A DNA stretch of 64,000 bases from JAWXUC01 sp044432975 (GCA_044432975.1 JAWXUC010000005.1:67093-131092); one strand, 5' to 3'; positions 51,416 to 60,164 are shown, counted from the first letter of the stretch. A program made the numbers and translations. The notes: a model not told the origin generated them from the letters alone.

Positions 51416-52785
51416 TGAACATAATATTTTTTGCACTAGGTCTTTTTGCAAGTATCAAGTTTATTCATATTTTTCAACTAAACGGTTATAAAGTTGCAGA
51501 ACAAAAAAAGTGGCATCAAAAAAATATGTTTAAAACTTTTTTGTTTTTACTACCCTTAAAGCCTCAAAAAGCTAAAAAACCTTTGGTTTACACCGCAAGG
51601 GTAAAACGCCTTTTAATAACTACAGCGATTCTATTGAGTTTTACCAACTGGTTGGGTTTTTTATTGACTCCAATACTTGTTATTTTTGCAAGCATTGTTA
51701 ATCAACCAATAGAAAAAGCGGTGCAAAATTATTATATCAAAGACGCAAAAAAAATCTTAAATAATATGAAAGCTTTAAAGGTTGTCGGCATAACAGGAAG
51801 CTACGGAAAAACCAGTGTAAAGTTTTACTTAAATACCTTACTAAAAGCCCAATATAATTCTATTGCAACCCCAGAAAGCTTTAATACTCCAATGGGTGTT
51901 GTTAGGACCATCAGAGAAAAAATGCGTGCGACAGATGAAGTCTTTGTTTGTGAAATGGGCGCAAGAAATGTTGGAGATATTAAAGAAATCTGCGATATTG
52001 TTCACCCTCAAATTGGTATTATAACCTCACTTGGCGAGCAACACCTAGAAACATTTAAGAACCTTAAAAACATTGTAAAAACCAAATATGAATTGTTAAA
52101 AGCATTGCCAAAAGATGGTATCGGTTTTGTTAATGGCGATAATGTTATCATAAGAGACAATATGCCCAAACGCAAAGTTATAACCTATGGTCTTAACAAA
52201 AATAATGATTACGTTGCAAAAAACATCAAAACATCCCTAAAAGGCACAAGCTTTGAAGTTAATGGAATAGAATTTCAAACTTATTTGATTGGCGAACATA
52301 ATGTGGTTAATATTTTAGGCGCAATTGCTGTTTGCCACAATATGGGAATATCGTTAGAAAAATTAAAAGCTTTTGTTAAAAAGATTGAACCTGTTCCTCA
52401 TAGATTAGAGCTTAAAAAGCATTCAAATGTAACCATAATTGATGATGCCTATAATTCAAACCCAGCAGGTTGCAAAGCCGCATTAGAAACCTTAAAAATG
52501 TTTGATGACTACAAAATTTTAATCACTCCAGGAATGGTAGAACTCGGCACAAAAGAATACGAAGAAAATTTTGAATTTGGCAAACTAGCCACAAAGGCTT
52601 GCGATTATATAATCTTAGTTGGCGAGCAACAAACCAAACCAATTTATGAAGGCATCACTAAGGCAAAATACAAAAACGTTTACGTTGCCCAAAACTTAAA
52701 TGAAGCCTTAAATTATGCTTATCAAATAAAAACAGAAAAAAGAAAAATTATTCTATTAGAAAACGACCTTCCAGATAATTATTGA
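51415..52785 (+). CDS. Membrane-anchored MurF-like Mur ligase
   Basis: 456-residue ligase. The N-terminus has hydrophobic segments (about residues 1-20 and 62-95: LLITTAILLSFTNWLGFLLT) in place of the usual MurF substrate domain. The ATP-binding core has GITGSYGKTSVKFYLNTLL near residues 123-141 and TPESFNTPMGVVRTI; the C-terminal domain carries DDAYNSNPAGCKAALETL, the MurF-type sequence. It probably adds D-Ala-D-Ala or a similar group to a cell-wall precursor at the membrane. A normal murF may exist elsewhere. Confidence 0.8.
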   Translation: MNIIFFALGLFASIKFIHIFQLNGYKVAEQKKWHQKNMFKTFLFLLPLKPQKAKKPLVYTARVKRLLITTAILLSFTNWLGFLLTPILVIFASIVNQPIEKAVQNYYIKDAKKILNNMKALKVVGITGSYGKTSVKFYLNTLLKAQYNSIATPESFNTPMGVVRTIREKMRATDEVFVCEMGARNVGDIKEICDIVHPQIGIITSLGEQHLETFKNLKNIVKTKYELLKALPKDGIGFVNGDNVIIRDNMPKRKVITYGLNKNNDYVAKNIKTSLKGTSFEVNGIEFQTYLIGEHNVVNILGAIAVCHNMGISLEKLKAFVKKIEPVPHRLELKKHSNVTIIDDAYNSNPAGCKAALETLKMFDDYKILITPGMVELGTKEYEENFEFGKLATKACDYIILVGEQQTKPIYEGITKAKYKNVYVAQNLNEALNYAYQIKTEKRKIILLENDLPDNY

Positions 52786-52831
52786 TTGAAAAGACGTTGT
52801 TTTTGTGATATAATATAAAAAAGGAGTTGTT

Positions 52832-53500
52832 ATGATTAAAACAGAAGCAATAAAAAAATATATTTCAGCGATTGACATGTCATCAAGTCAAATAACAAAT
52901 CTTAATATAGATTCTGTCGATATCGCAGGCGACTATACTCCTGTGTATTTAACTGACTTAGAAGAGTTTGCAAATTTAGAAAACTTGCAATTGAACAATT
53001 TAGATATTTCAAAAAAAGAAATAGAACTTCTTTCTAAATGCAAAAAATTAAAGTCATTGTCTTTTTATCAATGCGATTTTTCTCTAGATTGCGATTTTGC
53101 TAGTTTAAAGTTTTTATCTTCAATTTCAATAACTAGATGCAATAATTTTTCTGTTGAAAATCTTTCAAAATTAAATCTTTCAGAAATAAGCATAACCAAT
53201 CAAGATTTGCAAAACTTTGGGTTTGTAGATAATCATAATTTAAAAAAGTTACGAGTAGTAAATTGCCAGTTAAAAACTTATGAATTGCCAGAAAAATTAG
53301 AAAATTTGCAGATTTTAGATTTATCATATACACCAGCGACAGATTTAATGAATATTAGAGGTTATTCAAATTTACAGAAAGTTTATTTTGATGATGAGCA
53401 AATTGTCGCAAACAAAGCTTTGTTGTTAATGCTAGAAAGAAATGGAATTAAAATCAGCAATCAAGACAACATTTCTCAAAAAATCGCAGGGGAGGGTTGA
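52832..53500 (+). CDS. Leucine-rich repeat protein
   Basis: 222-residue protein built of irregular leucine-rich repeats of about 20-23 residues (LENLQLNNLDIS, LKSLSFYQCDFS, LKKLRVVNCQLK, LQILDLSYT, LQKVYFDD). No signal peptide or membrane segment. LRR proteins usually bind other proteins. It is followed after 1 nt by a transglutaminase-like gene behind GGAGGG, so the two are co-translated and perhaps act together. AAGGAG precedes the ATG. Confidence 0.75.
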   Translation: MIKTEAIKKYISAIDMSSSQITNLNIDSVDIAGDYTPVYLTDLEEFANLENLQLNNLDISKKEIELLSKCKKLKSLSFYQCDFSLDCDFASLKFLSSISITRCNNFSVENLSKLNLSEISITNQDLQNFGFVDNHNLKKLRVVNCQLKTYELPEKLENLQILDLSYTPATDLMNIRGYSNLQKVYFDDEQIVANKALLLMLERNGIKISNQDNISQKIAGEG

Positions 53501-53501
53501 C

Positions 53502-54866
53502 ATGACAGCTTATCCTATAACTGTAAAAAACAATAAAGAGCTAACTCCTCAAATCATTGCGGATATTATGAGGCAACGCCCAAGCAAAGATGGGTACAAA
53601 ATCAGATTAAAAAACACCAGAGATATCTCTTCTAAAACTTTAATGGAACTTAGCAAATATGGAAATATAATATTTGAAGTTAGAGGTGGAATGGATTATG
53701 AAAAAAAAGATAAATACAAGCGTGATAAATATTATGAACGTATGGAATACAAACCTCGAGAGTTGGCTTCAATAGTTTCTATGTTTGAAGGTATTGAATC
53801 AAAAATAGATCCTAAATGGACACAATTAGAAAAAGCTATGTTTGTATATAAAACTCTTGCTAAAGGCATTAAATATGATCCAAATGTAGATAATCAAACT
53901 TTTCAAGAAGTTATTGACACAAGCAATTTAAGAGGAATGCTAACCAGAATCAGTATTTGTTCAGGATACGCTATGATTTATAAAGAAGCAATGTCTAGAA
54001 TAAATATTCCTTCTCGTTATATAAACAACCCAGGTCATCACAATTGGAATGCAATTAAGGTTAATCATCATGGCAAACAAATGGAATTAAATGTGGATTT
54101 AACTTGGGATTCAAATAAATATCACACAATAGGTTTTAGTTCTTTTGAAAACTTTGGCCAAGACCCAAGAGTTTTTTATGGAAAGAGTTCTCATAATGTT
54201 GATTCGCAAGAATATCCTTTGCCTCAAGGAATGCTAACAGATAAAGAAAGAAAAGAGATTTTAACAACTTTAGAACAACAAAGAGTCAGCAAGTTAAAAG
54301 ATAAACATATAACTTCGATAGGGCAAGTTGATGGTTTGTTGTTGTACTCTATTTGTCAAGAACGCCAAGATGGCACGTTGTCAAATCCAAAAATTTTTGG
54401 TTGTGGTGTAAATCTAACTTCAATGAATCCTAGAACAGGTGTCCCTGAAATCGCCGATATTTTTTCAACAATACATAAAGGAAAAGGTACTTCTAAAATA
54501 CTTTTTGTAGAAGAAGGAAAACCGAATAAATATAACTATCAAGCAAGAAGCTTCAGAAGAACAGACGGAAGTTCTTTTGCTCTTTTTACCACAGGCAAAA
54601 AAAAGTTTGGCGAGGCAAATCAATATACTTATGTTGAATTCAAAAAGGGAGCTAAAGGTGTTGAAGCATATAGAACAACCTTATACTCAGAAAGAGATTT
54701 AATTAATTGCGATGCAAAAGATGAAAAAGCAATTGCAAATTCTCTCTTAACATCAGATAGAGTAAAAGAAAAATCAAACACCCGCGGTGGTTATGTCGGC
54801 TACATAGAAAACAACATAAAACTTATTAATAATGCTTTAGAAAAAAAGATAATCTCTTCCAGATAA
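53502..54866 (+). CDS. Transglutaminase-like cysteine protease-fold protein
   Basis: 454-residue protein. A transglutaminase-like core lies near residues 105-215: Cys in ISICSGYAMIYKEAM, His in NPGHHNWNAIKV, Asp in NVDLTWDSNKYH, in the correct order for the triad. The regions on both sides are unfamiliar. No signal peptide is seen. ATG at 53502 follows GGAGGG by 5 nt; the frame extends 20 codons upstream into the LRR gene. With the LRR neighbour, a secreted or host-directed role can be suspected but not shown. Confidence 0.75.
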   Translation: MTAYPITVKNNKELTPQIIADIMRQRPSKDGYKIRLKNTRDISSKTLMELSKYGNIIFEVRGGMDYEKKDKYKRDKYYERMEYKPRELASIVSMFEGIESKIDPKWTQLEKAMFVYKTLAKGIKYDPNVDNQTFQEVIDTSNLRGMLTRISICSGYAMIYKEAMSRINIPSRYINNPGHHNWNAIKVNHHGKQMELNVDLTWDSNKYHTIGFSSFENFGQDPRVFYGKSSHNVDSQEYPLPQGMLTDKERKEILTTLEQQRVSKLKDKHITSIGQVDGLLLYSICQERQDGTLSNPKIFGCGVNLTSMNPRTGVPEIADIFSTIHKGKGTSKILFVEEGKPNKYNYQARSFRRTDGSSFALFTTGKKKFGEANQYTYVEFKKGAKGVEAYRTTLYSERDLINCDAKDEKAIANSLLTSDRVKEKSNTRGGYVGYIENNIKLINNALEKKIISSR

Positions 54867-54877
54867 TTATTGACTAA

Positions 54878-54924
54878 ATTCCCCTTCACAAGTGAAGGGG
54901 TGGCAGCGAAGCTGACGGGGTAGT
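54878..54924. repeat. ccccttcac palindromic repeat, single copy
   Basis: aattCCCCTTCACaaGTGAAGGGG followed by tggcagcgaagctgacgggg and tag; same unit as in the 49.2-49.4 kb array. Confidence 0.8.
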
Positions 54925-54948
54925 TAAATAGTAGAAATGCAAAATCTA

Positions 54949-54976
54949 TTGACTTTTAATATAAACCTTTTATGCT
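54949..54976 (+). promoter_or_regulatory. Promoter of structured RNA C
   Basis: TTGACT (54949-54954), 16-bp spacer, TATGCT (54971-54976). Transcription would start near 54983, at a hairpin TATAGGCAA/TTGCTTATA. Confidence 0.5.
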
Positions 54977-54982
54977 AATTTA

Positions 54983-55258
54983 TAGGCAATTTGCTTATAA
55001 ATTATTATGATTTTGTAATGTTGGGCACACGAACCCTTATCATTATACCACAAAAGAAACCACAACGGGGTGATATTTTCTCGTTAGCTTATTTAAAAGC
55101 AAATATCTCGACATATTTATATATGGTCGGGATGCCTCCGACTATACAATAGGTATAGCTTCGGAGGTAACAATGTTGCTATACTAAAAGTCAGGTATCA
55201 TCTTTGTGGTGATGAGTTCGTGCTTTCCCGACCACCTTAATTTTTAAGGTGGTTTAAT
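54983..55258 (+). ncRNA. Structured RNA C (unassigned family)
   Basis: About 270 nt without a good ORF. After the 5' hairpin come distant paired arms: GCAC(AC)GAAC (55025-55034) with GTTCGTGC (55216-55223), and CCACAAA(A)G (55048-55056) with CTTTGTGG (55202-55209). A 13-bp inner hairpin is CCTCCGA-CTATAC (55135-55147) with GTATAG-c-TCGGAGG (55153-55167); GGTCGGGA near 55126-55133 could pair with TCCCGACC near 55226-55233, competing with the terminator. It ends in the terminator 55232-55256. The layout matches RNAs A and B. Confidence 0.55.
55232..55256 (+). terminator. Intrinsic terminator of RNA C
   Basis: CCACCTTAA / TTAAGGTGG, 9-bp perfect stem with a 3-nt loop, then TTTAATTTT, 23 nt before the next ATG. 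Confidence 0.75.
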
Positions 55259-55278
55259 TTTAACAAAAAGGGAATAAT

Positions 55279-55599
55279 ATGTTAAAAGAAGAACTCAGAA
55301 TGATAGAAAATATTTTCTATTTATTATCTTGCAGAAATAAAAAAACAAATGAGTTTAAGATAACCTCAAAAAGAAAACAAAAAGCAATTGATTAATTGTC
55401 AAATTATTTTGATAGAGAAATTGTGGAGTTTAATCCTCATTTAAACAAACTTGTTTTAACAGACTTCGGTTTATATATTGAAAATGAAGGATTATATATA
55501 AGACAAATTTTAGAATTTATAGACAAGAAATACTTTTCTAAGACAACTCCATTTGCCACTCCCCCAACTAGACCGCTATTCTTTTCAGAAAGCCTATAA
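55279..55599 (+). pseudogene. Small gene split by an in-frame TAA (38 + 67 codons), unknown
   Basis: ATG at 55279 has AAAAGGG upstream and opens a frame of 38 residues (MLKEELRMIENIFYLLSCRN...) ending at TAA 55393-55395. The same frame continues from TTG at 55396 for 67 codons (NYFDREIVEFNPHLNKLVLT...). Either the gene is broken by a stop, or a second product starts at TTG; no ribosome site is seen for the latter. No family recognised. It follows RNA C as the Bor-like gene follows RNA A. Confidence 0.45.
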
Positions 55600-55647
55600 A
55601 AATTCCCCTTCACAAGTGAAGGGGGCAGTGAAGCTGACGGGGTAGTT
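55600..55647. repeat. ccccttcac palindromic repeat, single copy
   Basis: Third locus of the CCCCTTCAC aa GTGAAGGGG palindrome with the gaagctgacggggtag tail, slightly shortened (gggggcagtg). Confidence 0.8.
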
Positions 55648-55651
55648 ATAT

Positions 55652-56302
55652 CTAGCTTCTATTATTTTCTAATTTCTTACGTCTATATTCTTGGAGTTTT
55701 GCTTCTCGCCAAGCATAGTCTTTATATCTCATTGTAAAGTTTAAGAATTTATATTTTGATGTAATATCTTCAACAAGTTTTAATTGCTCATCAATTTTCT
55801 TTTTATATCGATTACCTTTAGCTTCTTTTCTAGAGTGATAATGCATAATAGCTTTATCCCAGTTTTTATCATTTCTTTCATATAAATCCGTTAAAAAAGT
55901 AGCTGCATAATACACATTTTGATCCACATTAAAAGCATCTTCAACACTGTCAAAAGCTTTTCCATGAAACATTAAATTAACTTGCATACAGCCAACATCA
56001 ATGCTTTTATAACCTCTAGCTTGTAGTTCTTTTACTTTTTTAACTGCTTGCGCTTTATTTGCAAACCACATTCCTTTGCCCTTAAAATTAATTGTCCAAG
56101 GCCAAGGCGCTTTAGCGTTTTTTTGCTCATTATAACGCCCAGATTCCACATGAGAAATGGTTGTAAGTAAAAGAGGTTTTATATCAAAAGCTTTTTCATA
56201 TTTGTGTGTTGCATGTAAACACAAATCACTGTCATTACTAACACTAGCATTAAGCTGTGTTAAAGGCTGAATTAAAATAATCAGCACTAAAATAAAAAAC
56301 AT
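55652..56302 (-). CDS. Lytic transglycosylase (SLT-like), exported
   Basis: 216-residue exported protein. A signal peptide (FFILVLIILIQPLTQLNAS) precedes an SLT-like domain: catalytic Glu probably in ISHVESGRYNEQ, then YKSIDVGCMQVNLMFHGKAF and the closing AATFLTDLYERNDKNWDKAI with HYHS. It cleaves peptidoglycan glycan strands, perhaps for envelope-machine insertion. No strong Shine-Dalgarno sequence is seen before the ATG. It is a single gene between repeats. Confidence 0.82.
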   Translation of the reverse strand: MFFILVLIILIQPLTQLNASVSNDSDLCLHATHKYEKAFDIKPLLLTTISHVESGRYNEQKNAKAPWPWTINFKGKGMWFANKAQAVKKVKELQARGYKSIDVGCMQVNLMFHGKAFDSVEDAFNVDQNVYYAATFLTDLYERNDKNWDKAIMHYHSRKEAKGNRYKKKIDEQLKLVEDITSKYKFLNFTMRYKDYAWREAKLQEYRRKKLENNRS

Positions 56303-56448
56303 AAATTTTTCAGATGCTCTAAATTTGGCATCTCCCTGTCTCTTATACTCTAAATATCATCCCAGTAGCAGTAGCCAATTTCAGATATTTGTTTAACAAG
56401 AATAAGAGATTTTGTTAATCAAATCTTAACCTTTATAGCTAGAAAATT

Positions 56449-57588
56449 TTAAATTGCAAGCAAAAATAAATCTTTTATGTCTAAATTTTGTATTGCACTA
56501 GCAATTTCTTTTAAGAAAGCATTTATTAATAATGACTTAGCATCATCTATATTTATGCCTCTTGCTTGTAAGTAAAACAACGCATCTTCATCTAATTTGC
56601 CAATTGCAGAGCCATGAGAACATTTTACATCATCATTAAAAATCATTAATTCTGGTTTTACATCAACTTCAGATGATTCTGATAGTAAAATTGCTCTATG
56701 TTGTTGGTTTCCAACAACATTGTTACAGTCTTTGTTTATGGTTATTTTCCCTTGATAAACACCTTTTGCTTGGTCATTTACCACGCCTTTTATAAATTGG
56801 TTAGATTGCGTGTTTGAAGCATTGTGAAACACCTGAACAGTGTTATCAATTAAAGCCCATCCTGCCATTTTATAAATGCTATTAAAGTTTGTGCTAGCGC
56901 CTTGTTCTAAAAGGTTTATTTTGAGTTCATTTCGCGCAATGTTTGCCCCTGTCTGAATTGTGAAATTATTATAAACAGCATCTTTTTTTACATTAACAAA
57001 AGTGTTTGCAATATGGTTTGCATAAAAGGATTCTTTTTGAATTTTATAATGGTTTAGTGTTGCGTTTTGTTCAACAAAAACTTCATTTACAATGTTATTA
57101 AAGTAGTTAGATTTAACATCTCCATCGTAACAATAAAACTCTAAGAGTTCTAAAGATGTATTTTCTTCAACAACAATAATGTTTCTAATAGAATACCAAA
57201 TATTATCACCTTGAGTGTGATTGATAATAGCAATTGGTTTGTCAACTTTTTGCGATACTTTAACAAATATACCTTCAGCAATATTTGCATTGTTAACTTT
57301 TACAAAAGGTTCTTCTTGTGTGGCAATTTTATTCAAATATTCAGTCTTTTTAGATATTGGCAAAATTTCAACATTGTCAGGAATGTTAGATTTTTCAGCC
57401 ACATAAAATCCATTTTCAAAAAATATCTTATAGCCATTAAAGTCAATGTCAAAAGTGCTTTGAGTTGGGATGGAATATTTGTAATCTTTGTTTTTCAATT
57501 CCATAAGACGAGTATATTTCCAGTATTCATCTTTAACCGTAGGCAGAATAAAGTTTTTTAAGTTTTTATTATCTTCCATATTGTTCAT
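56449..57588 (-). CDS. sufD: Fe-S assembly scaffold protein SufD
   Basis: 379-residue SufD, partner of SufB and SufC in the SufBC2D scaffold. The C-terminal core carries DDVKCSHGSAIGKLDEDALF and ARGINIDDAKSLL, with the conserved His. The N-terminal part is diverged. Start is uncertain between ATG 57588 and ATG 57579, both within the sufC end (overlap of about 20 nt), so translation is coupled. Last gene of the suf row; no sufS or sufE follows. Confidence 0.9.
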   Translation of the reverse strand: MNNMEDNKNLKNFILPTVKDEYWKYTRLMELKNKDYKYSIPTQSTFDIDFNGYKIFFENGFYVAEKSNIPDNVEILPISKKTEYLNKIATQEEPFVKVNNANIAEGIFVKVSQKVDKPIAIINHTQGDNIWYSIRNIIVVEENTSLELLEFYCYDGDVKSNYFNNIVNEVFVEQNATLNHYKIQKESFYANHIANTFVNVKKDAVYNNFTIQTGANIARNELKINLLEQGASTNFNSIYKMAGWALIDNTVQVFHNASNTQSNQFIKGVVNDQAKGVYQGKITINKDCNNVVGNQQHRAILLSESSEVDVKPELMIFNDDVKCSHGSAIGKLDEDALFYLQARGINIDDAKSLLINAFLKEIASAIQNLDIKDLFLLAI

Positions 57589-58318
57589 AACCACTTTCTT
57601 CAAGTTCAAGAGCCAAGCTTGCACCACCTGTTTTAATTATTTTTCCATCTTTGAATATATGCACAAAGTCAGGCGTAATTTCATTTAACAATCTGTTGTA
57701 GTGAGTTATAATTAAAAAAGAACGATTATCTTCACGCAAAGAGTTTACACCATGAGCAACAACTTTAAGCGCATCAATATCAAGCCCAGAATCTGGCTCA
57801 TCAAGAATTGCAAAACTAGGCTTTAATAATGCCATTTGCAAAGTTTCTAATTTTTTCTTTTCACCACCAGAAAAACCAACATTAAGCCCACGAGATAACA
57901 TTTGAGGCGCAATCATTAATTTTGTTGCTTCAATTTTAAGTGTTCTCATAAAAGAAACTGTGTCTAAAGGTTCGAGGTTTTGGTGTTTTCTATGAGCATC
58001 GACTGCGTGTTTTAAGAAAACATTTACAGGCACTCCTTCAATCTCAACAGGATATTGCATAGACAAGAAAATTCCTTCTAAAGAACGTTCTTCAATGCTC
58101 ATCGCCAAAAGATTTTTGCCCTTAAATTTAATGCTACCATCAACAACTTCATAATTTGGTTTTCCTGCAATTACGTTTGAAAGTGTTGATTTTCCAGCAC
58201 CATTAGGTCCCATAATTGCATGAACCTCACCATGGTTAATTATTAAGTCAAAGTTTTTAATAATCAGCTTATCACCAACTTTAACACTTAAGTTTTCAAT
58301 TTCCAATAAAGGTGTCAT
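57569..58318 (-). CDS. sufC: Fe-S assembly ATPase SufC
   Basis: 249-residue ABC-type ATPase driving the SufBCD scaffold. Walker A GPNGAGKSTLSNVIAG near residues 36-51, signature NVGFSGGEKKKLETLQ, Walker B AILDEPDSGLDIDAL, switch FLIITHYNR. AAGGAAT precedes the ATG. It lies after a 143-bp spacer holding a decayed repeat, and overlaps sufD. Confidence 0.96.
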   Translation of the reverse strand: MTPLLEIENLSVKVGDKLIIKNFDLIINHGEVHAIMGPNGAGKSTLSNVIAGKPNYEVVDGSIKFKGKNLLAMSIEERSLEGIFLSMQYPVEIEGVPVNVFLKHAVDAHRKHQNLEPLDTVSFMRTLKIEATKLMIAPQMLSRGLNVGFSGGEKKKLETLQMALLKPSFAILDEPDSGLDIDALKVVAHGVNSLREDNRSFLIITHYNRLLNEITPDFVHIFKDGKIIKTGGASLALELEESGYEQYGR

Positions 58319-58461
58319 ATTAATATTCCTTAACGATTGCTATAATGTCATTGCGAGCGAATGCGAAGCAATCCAGTCTAAATAAATTAGCTAAATTTTT
58401 CTGGATCCCTTCACGAATGTTTTTTTGCAAAAAACAAAACTCGTGATGACGAGGAGAGATG
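58319..58461. repeat. Spacer with decayed gtcattgcgag repeat inside suf row
   Basis: Contains gtcattgcgagcgaatgcgaagcaatccag (58346-58375) and a loose partner ctggatccc...tcgtgatgac, i.e. a degenerate two-arm element. It separates the GIY-YIG gene from sufC. Confidence 0.6.
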
Positions 58462-58749
58462 TTATAAAATTGTGTCATATAAATCACTCCAACTTGAGTT
58501 GTCTTTTTCTATTAAATTCATTTTTTTTAATCTCGAACCAGCTTTAAGCTGTTTTTCTCTTTTAATAGCTTCTTTTATGTCTTGATAAACTTCATAATAG
58601 CCTAATTTATCAATATTATATTTTTTTGTAAATCCATCAAATCTTTTGGTTTTATGTTGCCAGACTCTTTTAATTAAATCAGATGTTACACCAACATATA
58701 GCGCTCCGTTTCTTTGATTGAAAAGAATGTAAAGATAAGATTGTATCAT
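58462..58749 (-). CDS. GIY-YIG nuclease family protein inside the suf row
   Basis: 95-residue single-domain GIY-YIG protein of the UPF0213/YhbQ-like type: YLYILFNQRNGALYVGVTSD, then LIKRVWQHK (the Arg) and the Glu-containing YYEVYQDIKEAIKREKQLK. Some relatives cut DNA in repair or as mobile nucleases. Its ATG overlaps the sufB stop, and it separates sufB from sufC, an unusual insertion. A second, broken copy is at 63.3-63.8 kb. Confidence 0.85.
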   Translation of the reverse strand: MIQSYLYILFNQRNGALYVGVTSDLIKRVWQHKTKRFDGFTKKYNIDKLGYYEVYQDIKEAIKREKQLKAGSRLKKMNLIEKDNSSWSDLYDTIL

Positions 58750-60164
58750 CCCACGCTTCCTTCCAGGCTAATCCCAATTAATTTTTGTGCTTCTATTGCA
58801 AATTCCATTGGCAGTTGTTGCATAACATCTCTACAAAATCCATTAACAATTAAAGAAACCGCAGTTTCTGCGTCGATTCCCCTTTGGTTGCAATAAAATA
58901 ATTGTTCATCAGAGATTTTAGAGGTTGTAGCTTCGTGCTCAATTTGTGCAGATTTATTTTTATTTTCAATATATGGCACAGTATGAGCGCCACAATTTTT
59001 GCCAATAAGAAGACTATCGCATTGCGTAAAATTTCTCCCATTGTTAGCAGAGTTTGCCATTTTAACTAGCCCTCTATAAGTTTGGTTAGAGTTGCCAGCA
59101 GATATTCCTTTAGATATAATTTTAGAAGAACTGTTTTTGCCAATATGAATCATCTTTGTTCCAGTATCGGCTTGCTGAAAGTTATTTGTTATTGCCACAG
59201 AATAGAACTCTGCTATAGAGTTATCTCCTTGCAAAATACAAGATGGATATTTCCAAGTAACAGAAGAGCCTGTTTCAACTTGTGTCCAAGAAAGCTTAGC
59301 ACTTTCTTTGCAAACACCTCTTTTGGTAACAAAGTTATAAATTCCACCAACTCCGTTTTTATCTCCAGGATACCAGTTTTGCACGGTAGAATATTTTACT
59401 TCAGCATTTTTTAATACTACTATTTCAACAACAGCTGCATGAAGTTGATTTTCATCACGCTGCGGAGCGGTACATCCTTCAAGATAAGAAACATAACTGT
59501 CTTCATCTGCAATGATAAGTGTTCTTTCAAACTGACCAGAATTCTTTGCATTTATTCTAAAATATGTAGACAGCTCCATAGGACATTTAAGCCCTTTCGG
59601 AATATAAATAAAAGAGCCATCAGAAAAAACAGCAGAATTAAGCGTTGCGAAAAAGTTGTCAGTATAAGGCACAACAGAACCCAAATATTGCTTTAACAAA
59701 TCAGGATATTCTTCAACCGCTTCAGAAATTGAACAAAATATAATTCCCAATGCTTTTAATTGTTCTTTATAAGTTGTTTTAACAGAAACACTATCAAAAA
59801 CTGCGTCGACAGCAACTTTGCCTATCAAATTTTCTTGCTCATCTAAAGATATTCCTAATTTCTCATAAGTTTTTTTGATTTCATCATCAGCTTCTTTGGT
59901 TTTTTGTGGAGCTGAGTAATAATAAATGCTTTGATAGTCAATAGGTGGATATTCAACATTTGCCCATTTGGGCTCAATCATTGTTTGCCAATGTTTATAC
60001 GCCTTTAACCTAAACTCAAGCATCCATTCTGGTTCGTTTTTTTGGCTTGAAATATATCTGATAATATCTTCAGAAATCCCTACAGGAATTTGGGTGCTTT
60101 TTACATCACTTTCAAATCCATATTTATAGTCATTTTCTATTGTATTTAGAATATCTTTTGTCAT
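58746..60164 (-). CDS. sufB: Fe-S assembly scaffold protein SufB
   Basis: 472-residue SufB. Conserved blocks: KGLKCPMELSTYFRINAKNS, CTAPQRDENQLHAAVVEIV, NRGRNFTQCDSLLIG-like segment (here NNGRNFTQCDSLLIGKNCGA) and IEHEATTSKISDEQLFYCNQ. It accepts sulfur and builds Fe-S clusters with SufC and SufD. It is the first gene of the row sufB, GIY-YIG, sufC, sufD. IscR-like regulator, sufS and sufE genes are absent from the window. Confidence 0.96.
   Translation of the reverse strand: MTKDILNTIENDYKYGFESDVKSTQIPVGISEDIIRYISSQKNEPEWMLEFRLKAYKHWQTMIEPKWANVEYPPIDYQSIYYYSAPQKTKEADDEIKKTYEKLGISLDEQENLIGKVAVDAVFDSVSVKTTYKEQLKALGIIFCSISEAVEEYPDLLKQYLGSVVPYTDNFFATLNSAVFSDGSFIYIPKGLKCPMELSTYFRINAKNSGQFERTLIIADEDSYVSYLEGCTAPQRDENQLHAAVVEIVVLKNAEVKYSTVQNWYPGDKNGVGGIYNFVTKRGVCKESAKLSWTQVETGSSVTWKYPSCILQGDNSIAEFYSVAITNNFQQADTGTKMIHIGKNSSSKIISKGISAGNSNQTYRGLVKMANSANNGRNFTQCDSLLIGKNCGAHTVPYIENKNKSAQIEHEATTSKISDEQLFYCNQRGIDAETAVSLIVNGFCRDVMQQLPMEFAIEAQKLIGISLEGSVG

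Noticed and set aside
55126..55236. GGTCGGGA...TCCCGACCA as a tRNA or tmRNA acceptor stem
   Set aside because: No T arm fits before the 3' strand, no anticodon or D arm can be drawn, and the 3' strand overlaps the terminator.
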